A stretch of DNA of 64,000 nt from Fulvivirga sp. Lineage in GTDB: Bacteria > Bacteroidota > Bacteroidia > Cytophagales > Cyclobacteriaceae. The stretch covers positions 1 through 64,000 of the forward strand of contig JANQLQ010000147.1 in the NCBI GenBank assembly GCA_028280565.1, written 5' to 3'. Below the pieces are notes generated by a model that saw only the letters and a program-made list of their open reading frames with translations, did no database searches and was not told the DNA's origin. Shown one piece after another: positions 1 through 8,780 of this stretch. Position 1 is the stretch's first letter. Each line of letters begins with the position of its first letter. Both the position numbers and the translations under genes were made by a program.

Positions 1-92
1 ACTTTGCCTATTGCTAACTTGTCGAGAACTTCCCAACTTGGCAAATAGAGTTCATTGTTTAATCCTACACGTCAGTTGAGGTATGACTCGAC
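1..92 (+). repeat. Partial copy of 195-bp dispersed repeat family A
   Basis: This is the right half of a repeat also seen at 46521-46715 and 50438-50628 (same orientation) and at 8078-8186 and 44087-44281 (opposite orientation). Shared landmarks are TTTGCCTA(C/T)TGC, a TTGCC/TAACT(G/T)GTCGAGAAC stretch and a right end resembling ATGACTCGAC. The left half lies outside the window. No open reading frame is shared by the copies, so it is a non-coding element. Confidence 0.7.
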
Positions 93-95
93 ACT

Positions 96-378
96 AGGAA
101 CAGCGCGGTACATTTGAGGCCTGCGGGTAAGCGGCCTTTAGGGGCAGGATAGCGCTTTAGCTGGAAAATGGGCTTGGTTGTTTCACCGTTTTCTTTTGTT
201 TCGTTTTCTTTTGGCGTGCAAAAGAAAATGAAAACGGGCTTAGAACCCTATAATTCCCCTTAAGCTGCGCATTTCGAGGTTCGTATTGTCCAGAAATATT
301 GTAAAATATAAGCTCTTTGCCAAAATTAAACGTTTTACTAACAAAGCTAATTTGAGAAGATGCCCTGGATTAGCCCTA
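96..378 (+). repeat. Dispersed intergenic repeat family C, copy 1
   Basis: This stretch is homologous, with small indels, to 7762-8076. Landmarks in order are AGGAACAGCGCGG, CATTTGAGGCC, AGCGGCCT, GGATAGCGC, GGAAAATGGGCTT, AAAAGAAAATGAAAAC, an AAATTAAACG block and GCCCTAGAT at the end. It directly abuts the family A copy at 1-92. The 379-489 remainder shows nothing recognisable. No conserved reading frame is evident. Confidence 0.7.
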
Positions 379-489
379 GATTTAGAGCTTGTATATCTCG
401 CTTAGGAAAGAGAAGAAGTTGGGCCATGGCTAAGAACAGCAGTATGTACTTTCAGTAACGATCATTCCCTGTAATAGCTTGGAAATAAA

Positions 490-521
490 AAAGGAGACAC
501 TTTGATCAAAGTGTCTCCTTT
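490..521 (-). terminator. Rho-independent terminator of the first YfiR gene
   Basis: A perfect 16-bp inverted repeat (AAAGGAGACACTTTGA and its complement) lies 21 bp beyond the stop codon of the minus-strand YfiR gene and is followed on that strand by TTTTATTT. It therefore fits an intrinsic terminator. The symmetry means it could also stop plus-strand transcription. Confidence 0.8.
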
Positions 522-542
522 AAAGTTTGTAAAAGTTTTAGC

Positions 543-1058
543 CTATATTAAAATAGCAATGTTCATTAACTGGCTGGAAACCTTCAAATTAGATTGGTCC
601 AATGCCGCCTTATTAAGCTCAAATGCCAACCGGTTATTCACCAGTTTAAAATTAATATCACTTCCTCTTTTTCCTAAACCTTCCTTGTCCGTAATGATCA
701 ACGTAGGTTTAGCACCTAATGTGGCTTGAATCTGCTCAAATTGCTTACTGCTTCCCCGTGCCACGTAGAGAATGTCGCAATCACCTAGTTCGCCGACACT
801 GTTAAATTTAACAATGCTGAACTTTTTCGCACCTTTGGCTTTGTTAGAATACCAGCTTTTCAGGGTTTCATACACTTTGTCATCTCCAAGAACAGCAATC
901 ACGAATGAATTTGATGAGTTGTCCGGCCATTGTATATACTTCGTAAAGTTATACAACATCATAGAGTGGATCTCATACATAGGCCGATCTTGGGCTTGAA
1001 CCGTGGTATACGTCAATCCTGAAACCAAAAAAATTACTAATGGGATAAATGTCTTCAT
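543..1058 (-). CDS. YfiR family periplasmic protein, copy 1
   Basis: This 171-residue protein has a signal peptide (cleavage after VQAQ, about residue 22) followed by a DUF4154/YfiR-type domain. In gammaproteobacteria YfiR is a periplasmic repressor of a membrane diguanylate cyclase; in Bacteroidota the role of these proteins is not established. The conserved family start YEIHSMMLYNFTKYIQWP is clear at residues 28-45, as is the later IxFxxVNxRLxFELN block. It is a tandem paralogue of the next gene upstream (1202-1741) and has its own terminator. No diguanylate cyclase (GGDEF) gene is nearby, so a c-di-GMP role is only an inference. Confidence 0.85.
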   Translation of the reverse strand: MKTFIPLVIFLVSGLTYTTVQAQDRPMYEIHSMMLYNFTKYIQWPDNSSNSFVIAVLGDDKVYETLKSWYSNKAKGAKKFSIVKFNSVGELGDCDILYVARGSSKQFEQIQATLGAKPTLIITDKEGLGKRGSDINFKLVNNRLAFELNKAALDQSNLKVSSQLMNIAILI

Positions 1059-1112
1059 GTGTTTATGGATTGGTTTCCGTGCCTTTGGGGAACCAATTCC
1101 TGTACCAAAACC

Positions 1113-1147
1113 AAAAAGGGCTCAAATGCATGATTTGAGCCCTTTTT
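1113..1147 (-). terminator. Rho-independent terminator of the second YfiR gene
   Basis: AAAAAGGGCTCAAAT and its complement form a 15-bp stem around a 5-nt loop, ending in a run of T on the minus strand. It sits 54 bp past the stop of the 1202-1741 gene, so the two YfiR paralogues are probably separate transcription units. Confidence 0.8.
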
Positions 1148-1201
1148 ATAAAATTATTTGTCCCAAAAAGGGATATTTTTTCCCCATGCGGGATATAAAG
1201 A

Positions 1202-1741
1202 TCAGATTACAATGGCCATAGCCGCTAATTGGCTGGAACTCTTAAGGTTAGAACGGCTAATTGCCGTTTCATTTAGCTCAAATTTCAGGCGATTGTTCAC
1301 CACCTTGAAATTAATGCAGCTACCTTGCTGAGCAAGTCCATTCTGGTTAGTCACCGTAAGTACTGGCTGATCACCTACTTTTGTAAGTACCTCTTTGAAC
1401 TTAGAGCTTGCGTTTTTTCCAACATATAAAAGCTGGCATTGTTTGAGATCATCTGTTGGATCCAGCTTTTTGATGATGAACTTCTTGTCTCCCCTTGTCT
1501 TATTCCCATACCAAGTGCTTAAGGTATTGAATACCTCATCAGAGCCTACCACACCTATAACAAAGTTTCCGGAATTTTTCCCGGAAGGCCATTGAATGTA
1601 CTTCAAGAAGTTGTAGATCATCATGGAGTGCAATTCATGTGTAGGCCTTTCTTGCGCAAACGAGCCATTGAAAGAAAAAGTAATGGCTAAAATCAAGATA
1701 AAAAATTTGATACCTCTCATAACTAACTTTAATGGATTCAA
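1202..1741 (-). CDS. YfiR family periplasmic protein, copy 2
   Basis: This 179-residue paralogue of the 543-1058 product has an N-terminal hydrophobic signal segment (about residues 10-29, ending FAQ) and the same HELHSMMIYNFLKYIQWP signature. The C-terminal INFKVVNNRLKFELNE block is nearly the same in both. Two possible starts exist (M1 or the internal MRGIKFF at residue 8); the downstream one gives a more standard signal peptide. Tandem duplication of the family with individual terminators suggests independent regulation. Function in this phylum is unknown. Confidence 0.85.
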   Translation of the reverse strand: MNPLKLVMRGIKFFILILAITFSFNGSFAQERPTHELHSMMIYNFLKYIQWPSGKNSGNFVIGVVGSDEVFNTLSTWYGNKTRGDKKFIIKKLDPTDDLKQCQLLYVGKNASSKFKEVLTKVGDQPVLTVTNQNGLAQQGSCINFKVVNNRLKFELNETAISRSNLKSSSQLAAMAIVI

Positions 1742-1826
1742 ATCATAAGATTCTGAGCTGCGAAGTTAGTTATAAAAACTAATCAAAAACCCCCTATGTA
1801 AGAAACAGGCTACACTTGAAGCAGTA

Positions 1827-2897
1827 TTACTTTATGTACCTGAAATCATGTCCATTTTCAAGGCTTAGTAAGAATTTATTGATTAATTGTATTACATTTT
1901 CCACATCGGTTTTATGTACTGTTTCTACCGTAGTGTGCATGTATTTTAATGGTAAGGACACTAATGCCGAAGCTACCCCCATATTAGAGTAGGCAAAGGC
2001 ATCTGTATCTGTACCTGTAGCCCGGGAAGCTGCTGCCCGTTGAAAGGGAATTTTGTTTTTCTCGGCGGTTTCAATAAGCAAGCTGATAAGGTGGTTATGT
2101 ACTGCCGGGCCGTAAGTAAGAACAGGCCCATTACCTGCTTTTTGATACCCGCTTTCTTTTTTATTGTACATCGGTGAAGTGGTATCATGGCAAACGTCCG
2201 TAACAATGGCCACGTCAGGCTTTATTCTTTCGGCGATCATTTGCGCCCCACGCAACCCTACCTCTTCTTGCACCGCATTAACGATGTAGAGTCCGAAAGG
2301 TAACTCACTATTGTTTTCTTTAAGCCTCCTCGCCACCTCGGCAATCATGAACCCTCCTATCCTATTGTCCAAGGCCCGGCCTACAAGGTATTCTTCATTG
2401 AGTGTCATAAGCTCATCATCGAATGTCATGACACAACCTACGTGTATTCCCAATTGCTCCACTTCATCTTTGGAAGAGCAGCCTACATCAACAAAAATAT
2501 TCTTTAGGGTGGGTTTCTCTTCGTCTTTTGGGCTCCTGACATGTATGGCGGGCCAGCCAAATACCCCTTTTAATATTCCTTTTTCGGTATGTATGTTCAC
2601 CCGTTTAGAAGGGGCCACCTGGTGATCGGAACCTCCATTTCTCCGAACATAAATATAACCTTCTTCGGTGATGTAATTTACAAACCACGATATCTCGTCT
2701 GCATGCGCTTCGATCACCACTTTATAATCTGCCGCGGGGTTGACGATGCCCACTACATTTCCGTATGTATCCGTAAGGTAGTCATCAATGTAGGACTGAA
2801 TATAGTCAAGCCAAAGCCTTTGACCCGAGCTCTCGAAGCCTGTAGGGGAAGCATTATTGATATAGTTTTGAAGAAATTCCTGGCTTTTTTTGTCCAT
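1827..2897 (-). CDS. M42 family metallopeptidase
   Basis: This 356-residue protein belongs to the M42 (glutamyl/deblocking aminopeptidase, formerly endoglucanase) family of dinuclear metal enzymes that trim peptides in the cytosol. Visible metal and catalytic residues are EAHADE (His and Asp), GRALDNRIGG (bridging Asp), VQEEVGLRG (catalytic and ligand Glu), TDVCHDT (Asp) and KYMHTTVE (His). The frame stays open upstream to 3005, but that part overlaps the SDR gene and is not family-like; the start MDKKSQEFLQ at 2897 leaves a 13-bp gap to the SDR gene. It is the last gene of a probable three-gene minus-strand operon. Confidence 0.92.
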   Translation of the reverse strand: MDKKSQEFLQNYINNASPTGFESSGQRLWLDYIQSYIDDYLTDTYGNVVGIVNPAADYKVVIEAHADEISWFVNYITEEGYIYVRRNGGSDHQVAPSKRVNIHTEKGILKGVFGWPAIHVRSPKDEEKPTLKNIFVDVGCSSKDEVEQLGIHVGCVMTFDDELMTLNEEYLVGRALDNRIGGFMIAEVARRLKENNSELPFGLYIVNAVQEEVGLRGAQMIAERIKPDVAIVTDVCHDTTSPMYNKKESGYQKAGNGPVLTYGPAVHNHLISLLIETAEKNKIPFQRAAASRATGTDTDAFAYSNMGVASALVSLPLKYMHTTVETVHKTDVENVIQLINKFLLSLENGHDFRYIK

Positions 2898-2910
2898 AGC
2901 TATAAAAAGA

Positions 2911-3609
2911 TTAAACGGACCGGGTAACGCCCCCATCCACACGTAAGTTTTGACCTGTAATGTAAGCAGCGTCATCGGAAAGCAAAAACGCCGCGGTTTT
3001 AGCAACTTCGGAGACTTTCCCGGCTCGACCCATAGGTATCTTTTCCATAACCTCCTTTGTCACTTCATAACTGTCCATGAATCCCGGCAGCACATTGTTC
3101 ATACGTATATTCCCTGGAGCGTAGCGTTCCGCAAAGAGTTTGCTGTAACTTCCCAAAGCTGCTCTTAACGAGGAGCTAATCGGGAATTGAAGCGACGGCT
3201 CGAAGGCAGCGAATGTAGAGATATTGACAAAAGCGCCATTTCCTTGGGCTAGCATGATCGGTGTGACCAATTGGGCCATATGGACTACGTTCATTAACAC
3301 AAGGTCCAAGCCATAATGCCAATCTTCATGAGTAAGTGATAGCAGGTCTCCTTTAGGCGGGTGCCCTGTGTTGTTGATGACCCCGTCTATTTGGCCATAG
3401 CGGTCCATCGTCATTTCTACCAGCCTGTTTAGATCTGCTTTTTCTGTTACGGATCCCTCGAGCGCCAGGGCGTTTAAAGACTTGCCTAAGGACAAAACTT
3501 CTTTACCCCTGGCCATCAATGCCATATCGTAGCCTAATGCGTGTAATTCCCGGGCACAAGCGGCACCAATACCCTTACTAGCCGCGGTGACTATGGCAAC
3601 TTTTGGCAT
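2911..3609 (-). CDS. SDR family oxidoreductase with atypical active site
   Basis: This 232-residue Rossmann-fold protein has the overall short-chain dehydrogenase pattern: a TAASKGIG nucleotide-binding loop, NNTG, an NIST strand and the C-terminal AAYITGQNLRVDGG block. The usual catalytic Tyr-x-x-x-Lys is not visible: the equivalent stretch reads ISSSLRAAL, so Ser and Arg sit where Tyr and Lys are expected, and the first glycine of TGxxxGxG is Ala. A beta-ketoacyl-ACP-reductase-like SDR subgroup lacking the perfect tetrad is known, so it may be a divergent enzyme or non-catalytic. It overlaps the upstream carboxyltransferase gene by one base (TAATG), implying translational coupling. Confidence 0.88.
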   Translation of the reverse strand: MPKVAIVTAASKGIGAACARELHALGYDMALMARGKEVLSLGKSLNALALEGSVTEKADLNRLVEMTMDRYGQIDGVINNTGHPPKGDLLSLTHEDWHYGLDLVLMNVVHMAQLVTPIMLAQGNGAFVNISTFAAFEPSLQFPISSSLRAALGSYSKLFAERYAPGNIRMNNVLPGFMDSYEVTKEVMEKIPMGRAGKVSEVAKTAAFLLSDDAAYITGQNLRVDGGVTRSV

Positions 3610-5195
3610 TAAAGAGGTATGTTACCGTGTTTTTTCCTCGGTAGAGAATCTACTTTGTTTTCCAGCATCTTAAAAGCTTTGATAAGCTTTTTCCTTGTAT
3701 TTTCAGGTAATATGACCTCGTCAATGTATCCCCTGTGAGCAGCACGGTAAGGATTGGCAAATTTATTAGTGTAGTCATCTACCTTTTCTTGTAGCTTGGC
3801 TTCCGGGTTATCCGCTTGGGAAATCTCCCGTTTGAAAATGATCTCGGCAGCTCCTTTGGCTCCCATCACTGCGATCTCAGCAGTAGGCCAGGCATAGTTT
3901 ATATCTGCTCCAATATGCTTGGAATTCATCACATCATAAGCACCGCCATAGGCTTTGCGTGTGATCACCGTCACCCGTGGCACAGTAGCCTCACTAAAAG
4001 CATACAGTAGCTTAGCCCCATTGGTAATAATAGCATTCCATTCTTGGTCCGTGCCCGGTAAAAATCCCGGCACGTCTTCTAGCACTAACAGGGGTATATT
4101 AAAACTATCGCAAAAACGAACGAATCGAGCGCCTTTTTTACTGGCATCAATATCTAGCACCCCGGCTAATGACGACGGCTGGTTACCGACAATGCCGATA
4201 CTTCTACCTGCCAATCGTGCAAAGCCCACCACAATATTATCAGCATAGTTCTTATGCACTTCCATAAAGCTATTGCCATCCACGATTGGCCCAATGACAT
4301 CACGCATATCATAGGGTTGGTTAGGGTTATCCGGTACAATGTTATGGAGTTCTTTTACTTTTTCATCGCCAGTAGATTGGTAAGGTTCTACAGGTGCATT
4401 TTCTTCACAGTTTTGAGGCATGTAACTGAGGAGTTGCTTGATGTTATTGATGCATTCTACCTCGTTTGGACAGGCAAAGTGTGTCACGCCGCTCTTCGTG
4501 CTGTGTGTGCTTGCCCCGCCTAATTCTTCGGCGGTCACTTCCTCTTGGGTCACTGTTTTCACTACATTAGGCCCGGTCACGAACATGTAGGAAGTATTCT
4601 CCACCATAAGGATAAAATCTGTAATGGCCGGTGAATATACCGCTCCACCTGCGCAAGGGCCCATTACCGCAGAGACCTGGGGTATAACACCTGATGCCAA
4701 GGTATTCCTGTAAAATATGTCGGCGTAACCTCCTAAAGAAACTACACCTTCTTGTATTCGTGCTCCTCCTGAGTCGTTGAGACCGATGATCGGCGCGCCA
4801 TTTTTCATGGCCAAGTCCATGATCTTTACGATCTTTTCTGCATGTGTTTCAGATAATGAACCTCCAAATACCGTAAAATCTTGGGAGAACACATAAACCA
4901 ACCGCCCGTTAACCGTTCCGTATCCTGTCACAACTCCGTCGCCCAAGTAATACTCTTGGTCCAAACCGAAATCCTTGCAGCGATGCATTACGAATTTTCC
5001 AATTTCTTCAAAGCTACCATCGTCCAGTAACAGGTCTATTCTTTCTCGCGCAGTAAGCTTACCCTTAGCATGTTGTGATTCAATTCTCTTTTCCCCTCCA
5101 CCCAATAACGCTTCTTTATTCTTTTCTGCTAACAATTGGTTTTTTTCAGCGTTGGTCGGAAGAGTATATACTCTTTTATCTAGTTGTTCGGCCAT
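3609..5195 (-). CDS. Acyl-CoA carboxylase carboxyltransferase (beta) subunit
   Basis: This roughly 528-residue crotonase-fold carboxyltransferase transfers CO2 from carboxybiotin to an acyl-CoA, most likely propionyl-CoA. It shows the two-lobed family layout: [22 protein letters not shown] and [12 protein letters not shown] in the N-terminal half, [14 protein letters not shown] and [10 protein letters not shown] in the C-terminal half, and the typical end KHGNIPL. The frame opens nine codons earlier at 5222; [10 protein letters not shown] at 5195 looks the better start. No biotin carboxylase/BCCP gene lies nearby, so its partner must be encoded elsewhere. A TATGTTTG at 5271-5264 resembles a -7 box but lacks a matching -33 box. 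Confidence 0.93.
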   Translation of the reverse strand: MAEQLDKRVYTLPTNAEKNQLLAEKNKEALLGGGEKRIESQHAKGKLTARERIDLLLDDGSFEEIGKFVMHRCKDFGLDQEYYLGDGVVTGYGTVNGRLVYVFSQDFTVFGGSLSETHAEKIVKIMDLAMKNGAPIIGLNDSGGARIQEGVVSLGGYADIFYRNTLASGVIPQVSAVMGPCAGGAVYSPAITDFILMVENTSYMFVTGPNVVKTVTQEEVTAEELGGASTHSTKSGVTHFACPNEVECINNIKQLLSYMPQNCEENAPVEPYQSTGDEKVKELHNIVPDNPNQPYDMRDVIGPIVDGNSFMEVHKNYADNIVVGFARLAGRSIGIVGNQPSSLAGVLDIDASKKGARFVRFCDSFNIPLLVLEDVPGFLPGTDQEWNAIITNGAKLLYAFSEATVPRVTVITRKAYGGAYDVMNSKHIGADINYAWPTAEIAVMGAKGAAEIIFKREISQADNPEAKLQEKVDDYTNKFANPYRAAHRGYIDEVILPENTRKKLIKAFKMLENKVDSLPRKKHGNIPL

Positions 5196-5479
5196 AGGTT
5201 CATTTTTATATGATTTTACCAAATATACTGGCTAAAGACGAAAGTAGAAGCATAAATAAGTAGCAAACATACTTGAATTTTTATGCTGATTTCACGATGC
5301 AAAGGATGTCGACAAAAGCGATTAGGACGACCAAAAAAGCAAGTATTGCGCAGGTCTGAGAGTTATGCTTTCTATCTCATCGAATGAAGCGGCGGCTTAC
5401 ATTTTTTATATCCAGAAACCCTTACAGGCCATCGGCAAGCTGCCGACGAATAAGTATCTTGCGGCAGATTTAAACCGGC

Positions 5480-6415
5480 GTGAAAACAATAGCTATAATT
5501 GATTGCGGGACGAATACATTCCACCTATTAATCGTGCAATATGACAAAACCTCCCGGGAGGTTTTGTTACAAGATAAAAGAGTCGTAAATATCGGGCGAG
5601 GGGGTATTAACGATAACCGGATCATGGATGACGCTCAACAGCGCGCCATAAGGGCCATAAAAGAATTTCGGGACAGCATAGACCGATACGGAGCGATGGA
5701 AGTCTTCGCTTTTGCCACCAGTGCGTTCCGCAACGCGGAAAATGGCCCTTCACTCAGGGATAAGATCCGGGAAGCCTGCAATATCTCCATTGAGATCATA
5801 AGCGGAAACGATGAGGCGGAATTCATTTTCTGGGGAGTAAACGCTGCCATGGACCTAGGAAGTACTACCTCTTTGGTGATGGATATTGGAGGAGGCAGTG
5901 TAGAGTTCATCATCGGGAAAAAGGACCAGGTCAAATGGAAAAGAAGTTTTGAAATAGGTGCCCAGAGACTCTTGGACCTGTTCCATCATCACGACCCTAT
6001 CTTGCCAAATGAAATTGAGACATTAAAAGACCATTTAGATCGGGAGCTGGCAGACCTGTTTACAGCCTTTGTCAAATACAACCCCACCACCCTGGTAGGG
6101 TCTTCTGGCACCTTTGACACACTCAGCGCCATCTATTATCGGCAAAAAGGAATGGACATAACTCCCCAGCTCACTGAAACACTTCTGCCGATGGAAAATT
6201 ACAAAAAGATCCACGCGGAGCTGGTCTCTAAGAACCGTGAGGAAAGGATGAAGATCCCGGGTATGATCGGCATGCGTGTAGATATGATCGTTGTGGCTTC
6301 TTGCATTATTGACCTTCTCCTTCAAAAGCATGAGTTTAACAGGATAAGAGTGTCCACTTATTCATTAAAAGAGGGAGTGCTTGCCCAAATTGTGGATGGC
6401 AAATTACTTCATTAA
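5480..6415 (+). CDS. Ppx/GppA family exopolyphosphatase
   Basis: This 311-residue protein is a member of the ASKHA-fold Ppx/GppA family, which hydrolyses polyphosphate and/or pppGpp. Phosphate-1 motif AIIDCGTNTFHLLI (residues 4-17), the FAFATSAFRNAENG block (about 76-89) and the phosphate-2 motif LVMDIGGGSVEFI (about 132-144) are present. It is about the length of the two-domain short form. The reading frame has no ATG before the family start, so GTG at 5480 is chosen. Its 3' end is followed closely by the dehydrogenase gene on the same strand. Substrate cannot be settled from sequence. Confidence 0.9.
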   Translation: MKTIAIIDCGTNTFHLLIVQYDKTSREVLLQDKRVVNIGRGGINDNRIMDDAQQRAIRAIKEFRDSIDRYGAMEVFAFATSAFRNAENGPSLRDKIREACNISIEIISGNDEAEFIFWGVNAAMDLGSTTSLVMDIGGGSVEFIIGKKDQVKWKRSFEIGAQRLLDLFHHHDPILPNEIETLKDHLDRELADLFTAFVKYNPTTLVGSSGTFDTLSAIYYRQKGMDITPQLTETLLPMENYKKIHAELVSKNREERMKIPGMIGMRVDMIVVASCIIDLLLQKHEFNRIRVSTYSLKEGVLAQIVDGKLLH

Positions 6416-6428
6416 CTTCGCGGCACTA

Positions 6429-7505
6429 ATGGAGACTATTTTCACTGAAGAGCAGTTACGAACATTCACGAGGCAGACTTTCCTGTCCATGGGATGTACT
6501 GAAAAGGATGCCCGCTTGGCCACAGACGTGCTGGTCAGCTCCGATTTAAGAGGGATTGATTCCCATGGTGTTGCGCGGCTTACGGGCTACGTAAGGTTAT
6601 GGGAGGCCGGCAGGATCAACACTACCCCGAACATTAAAATCATCCACGAGACCCCTAGTACAGCGGTAGTGGATGGTGATAAAGGTCTTGGGCTGGTCGT
6701 TGCTCCTAAAGCCATGGAGATCGCCATGGAAAAAGCAAGCCAAGTCGGTACAGGATGGGTAAGCGTCAAAAATTCAAACCATTTTGGGATAGCAGGATAC
6801 CACACACTTAAGGCCGTAGAACAGGATATGATAGGCATTGCTATGACCAATGCAAGCCCGTTGGTAGCGCCCACCTTTGCTATGGAAAAGATGTTGGGGA
6901 CTAACCCGATCGCCGTAGCCATTCCCGCGGGCAGTCAACCTCCTTTTGTAGCCGACATGGCCACTACTACGGCGGCTAATGGTAAATTAGAAATATTGCA
7001 GCGTACTGGCAAAGAAGCACCACTGGGATGGATACAGGACCCTGACGGTTTTGCCACGAAAGATGCCCACGCTTTAAAAAAGGGTGGCGCTTTACTCCCA
7101 TTAGGAGGCGACCGTGAACATGGTAGCCACAAAGGGTATGCATTAGGAGCAATTGTAGACATTTTTTCGGCTGTTTTCTCGGGAGCTAATTATGGACCTT
7201 GGGCACCGCCATTCGTGAGCTTTCTTCCATTACCGGATAATCCCGTAGGCGAGGGACTCGGACATTTCCTAGGCGCTATGCGCATTGATGCCTTCCGGCC
7301 CGCGGAGGAGTTTAAGGCGCATATGGATCAGTGGATCACCCGTTTTAGAGAGACTCAGCCGGTAGCAGGCAAGAAAGTGCTTATCCCCGGCGATCCAGAA
7401 CGTGAAATAGAAGCCATACGTGCTAAGGAAGGGATCCCGCTCAATGAAAATGTGGTAAGTGATCTTCGCGAAGTAGGGGAAAAATTCGATATCGTGTTAT
7501 CGTGA
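6429..7505 (+). CDS. Ldh family oxidoreductase (malate/lactate/ureidoglycolate dehydrogenase type)
   Basis: This 358-residue NAD(P)-dependent dehydrogenase belongs to the type 2 malate/L-lactate dehydrogenase family, which oxidises small 2-hydroxy acids. Family signatures are RGIDSHGVARL (catalytic His region), VKNSNHFGIAGYH, MLGTNPIAVAIP, DMATTTAANGKLE and GSHKGYALG. The frame is open from 6381, overlapping the phosphatase 3' end, but METIFTEEQL at 6429 matches where family members begin. It sits 13 bp after the Ppx gene, so the two may be cotranscribed. The exact substrate is not determined by the motifs. Confidence 0.9.
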   Translation: METIFTEEQLRTFTRQTFLSMGCTEKDARLATDVLVSSDLRGIDSHGVARLTGYVRLWEAGRINTTPNIKIIHETPSTAVVDGDKGLGLVVAPKAMEIAMEKASQVGTGWVSVKNSNHFGIAGYHTLKAVEQDMIGIAMTNASPLVAPTFAMEKMLGTNPIAVAIPAGSQPPFVADMATTTAANGKLEILQRTGKEAPLGWIQDPDGFATKDAHALKKGGALLPLGGDREHGSHKGYALGAIVDIFSAVFSGANYGPWAPPFVSFLPLPDNPVGEGLGHFLGAMRIDAFRPAEEFKAHMDQWITRFRETQPVAGKKVLIPGDPEREIEAIRAKEGIPLNENVVSDLREVGEKFDIVLS

Positions 7506-7563
7506 GTTCAATATAAAGATAGGGCTAGATTAAGCTATAAAGAAGATCCCTTTGTAATTCTTT

Positions 7564-7617
7564 GTGCATTAGTGCCTTCGTGGCCGAGGAAGCTTCGCCA
7601 CTAAGACGCAAATGCAC
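7564..7617. repeat. Imperfect inverted repeat downstream of the Ldh gene
   Basis: Two 21-nt arms (7564-7584 and 7597-7617) pair with a few mismatches around a 12-nt loop. The text resembles the GTGCCTTCGTGGC / GCCACTAAGACGC palindromes found scattered in Bacteroidota intergenic DNA. It lies about 60 bp past the stop of the dehydrogenase gene and might act as an mRNA 3' end. There is no clear U-run. Confidence 0.5.
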
Positions 7618-7761
7618 CAAGGTCCACTAAGTTTACCAGCCAAAACTACCCCCAGGTAACATCAAAGTGATAAATGGTTATCGAGTTCGGCTTGGTAAGC
7701 TAAACCTTAAATGACATAGGGCGTCATTGAAAATTCAAGGGCGTATAGAGGGGAGACATCC

Positions 7762-8076
7762 AGGAACAGCGCGGCCCATTTGAGGCCCGTGGGTTAGCGG
7801 CCTATAGCGGCTGGATAGCGCGTTTTGAGGGGAAAATGGGCTTTGTTGCTGGCGCCCTTTCCTTTTGGGCGTGTAAAAGAAAATGAAAACTGGACTTTAT
7901 AACCTCATAGTCCTGCTTAAACTGCTCAATTCCAGGTTCGCATTACCCGAAATATTTTAAAAAGGCAGCCTAACTTGCCCAAATTAAACGCTCTACTATC
8001 AAAGCTAATTTTCAAGGGCATCATGTCATAAAGGGGATAGGATGAACTATATCGGCGGTATTAGGAAGCCCTAGAT
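7762..8076 (+). repeat. Dispersed intergenic repeat family C, copy 2
   Basis: This is the second copy of the element at 96-378, in the same orientation and with several small indels. Shared landmarks are AGGAACAGCGCGG, GTGGGTTAGCGGCCT, AAAAGAAAATGAAAAC, CAAATTAAACG, CAAAGCTAATTT and the terminal GCCCTAGAT. It fills most of the 726-bp gap 7506-8231, which carries no gene. Confidence 0.7.
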
Positions 8077-8077
8077 C

Positions 8078-8186
8078 AGTCGGCAATAGGCAAAGTATAG
8101 GATTACTGATTTTTTATTGAAGATTGGCGACTTTAAGAACGGGATCAAAAAAATAGTTTGCTGGGCAGTTCAAATTTGACTCAAAG
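8078..8186 (-). repeat. Partial copy of 195-bp dispersed repeat family A (inverted)
   Basis: Read on the minus strand, this contains the family landmarks: GATCCCGTTCTTAAAGTCG and TTTGCCTATTGCCGACTG. It abuts the family C copy, as the window-start copy also does, but in the opposite relative orientation. Confidence 0.6.
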
Positions 8187-8231
8187 GTGTCCAGTCGATA
8201 GAAAATCAATTCCTACTCCTATGAACGCAAC

Positions 8232-8780
8232 CTAGAACCCGAGATTAACACCCACCCGAAGGATCAGTGGGCTATCATAGGGTCGAATGACCTCGCTATC
8301 ATCATAGGACAAATTGTACAGCGCCGTGATAATGAAGAAAGCGCGCCGCCCAAGAGGCTGTGCCACACCGCCACCGATCAATACACTTGAAAACCCTTCT
8401 CTAAAAGAGTTATTGTCAGGGAACGTTATAAATTCGAAATCTAGGTATTCATATTCCGCCTGTAGAAAAAACGGTTCGAAAATATTGTACCGGGCAAAAA
8501 GGTTGAACCCGTAATCTGACGCTTCCAGGTCCGGGGTAAAACGCCTGTCATTTCGATAGCGGTACTGTATTTGCAATCCTGTAGAAAGTTTGTCGGTCAC
8601 CCGGTACCCTACCAATGGGGCCACTTCTACAAAGGTGACGTCCCCAAAGGAAAGCCCTAAATTACCCCCAAAGAAAACCCTGTCCCAAAAAGGTGAATCC
8701 TGGGTAATTTCGTTATCATTTTGAGCAAACGCCCCCGAAAAGGCCAAGGTTATGACAACTGTAAATAAGATCTTTTTCAT
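8232..8780 (-). CDS. Small outer-membrane beta-barrel protein
   Basis: This 182-residue protein has a clear signal peptide (MKKILFTVVITLAFSGAFAQ) and alternating hydrophobic/aromatic strands typical of an eight-stranded outer-membrane barrel, for example GNLGLSFGDV, GLQIQYRYRND, YGFNLFARYNI and FLQAEYEYLDF, ending with an aromatic strand (ILRVGVNLGF). It shares one base with the upstream DivIC/FtsB-like gene, so the two are probably translated together. The precise role is unknown; many such proteins are annotated only as porin family. Confidence 0.8.
   Translation of the reverse strand: MKKILFTVVITLAFSGAFAQNDNEITQDSPFWDRVFFGGNLGLSFGDVTFVEVAPLVGYRVTDKLSTGLQIQYRYRNDRRFTPDLEASDYGFNLFARYNIFEPFFLQAEYEYLDFEFITFPDNNSFREGFSSVLIGGGVAQPLGRRAFFIITALYNLSYDDSEVIRPYDSPLILRVGVNLGF

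Noticed and set aside
502-729. Plus-strand frame at the start of the YfiR region
   Set aside because: It runs antisense to YfiR and begins within the terminator hairpin.
2898-3005. 36 extra N-terminal codons of the M42 peptidase frame
   Set aside because: They overlap the 3' end of the SDR gene and do not resemble the family; the ATG at 2897 fits better.
5366-5500. Short open frame of about 44 codons before the Ppx gene (MLSISSNEAAAYIF...)
   Set aside because: It overlaps the Ppx start, has no homology I can recognise and the region is likely the Ppx leader.
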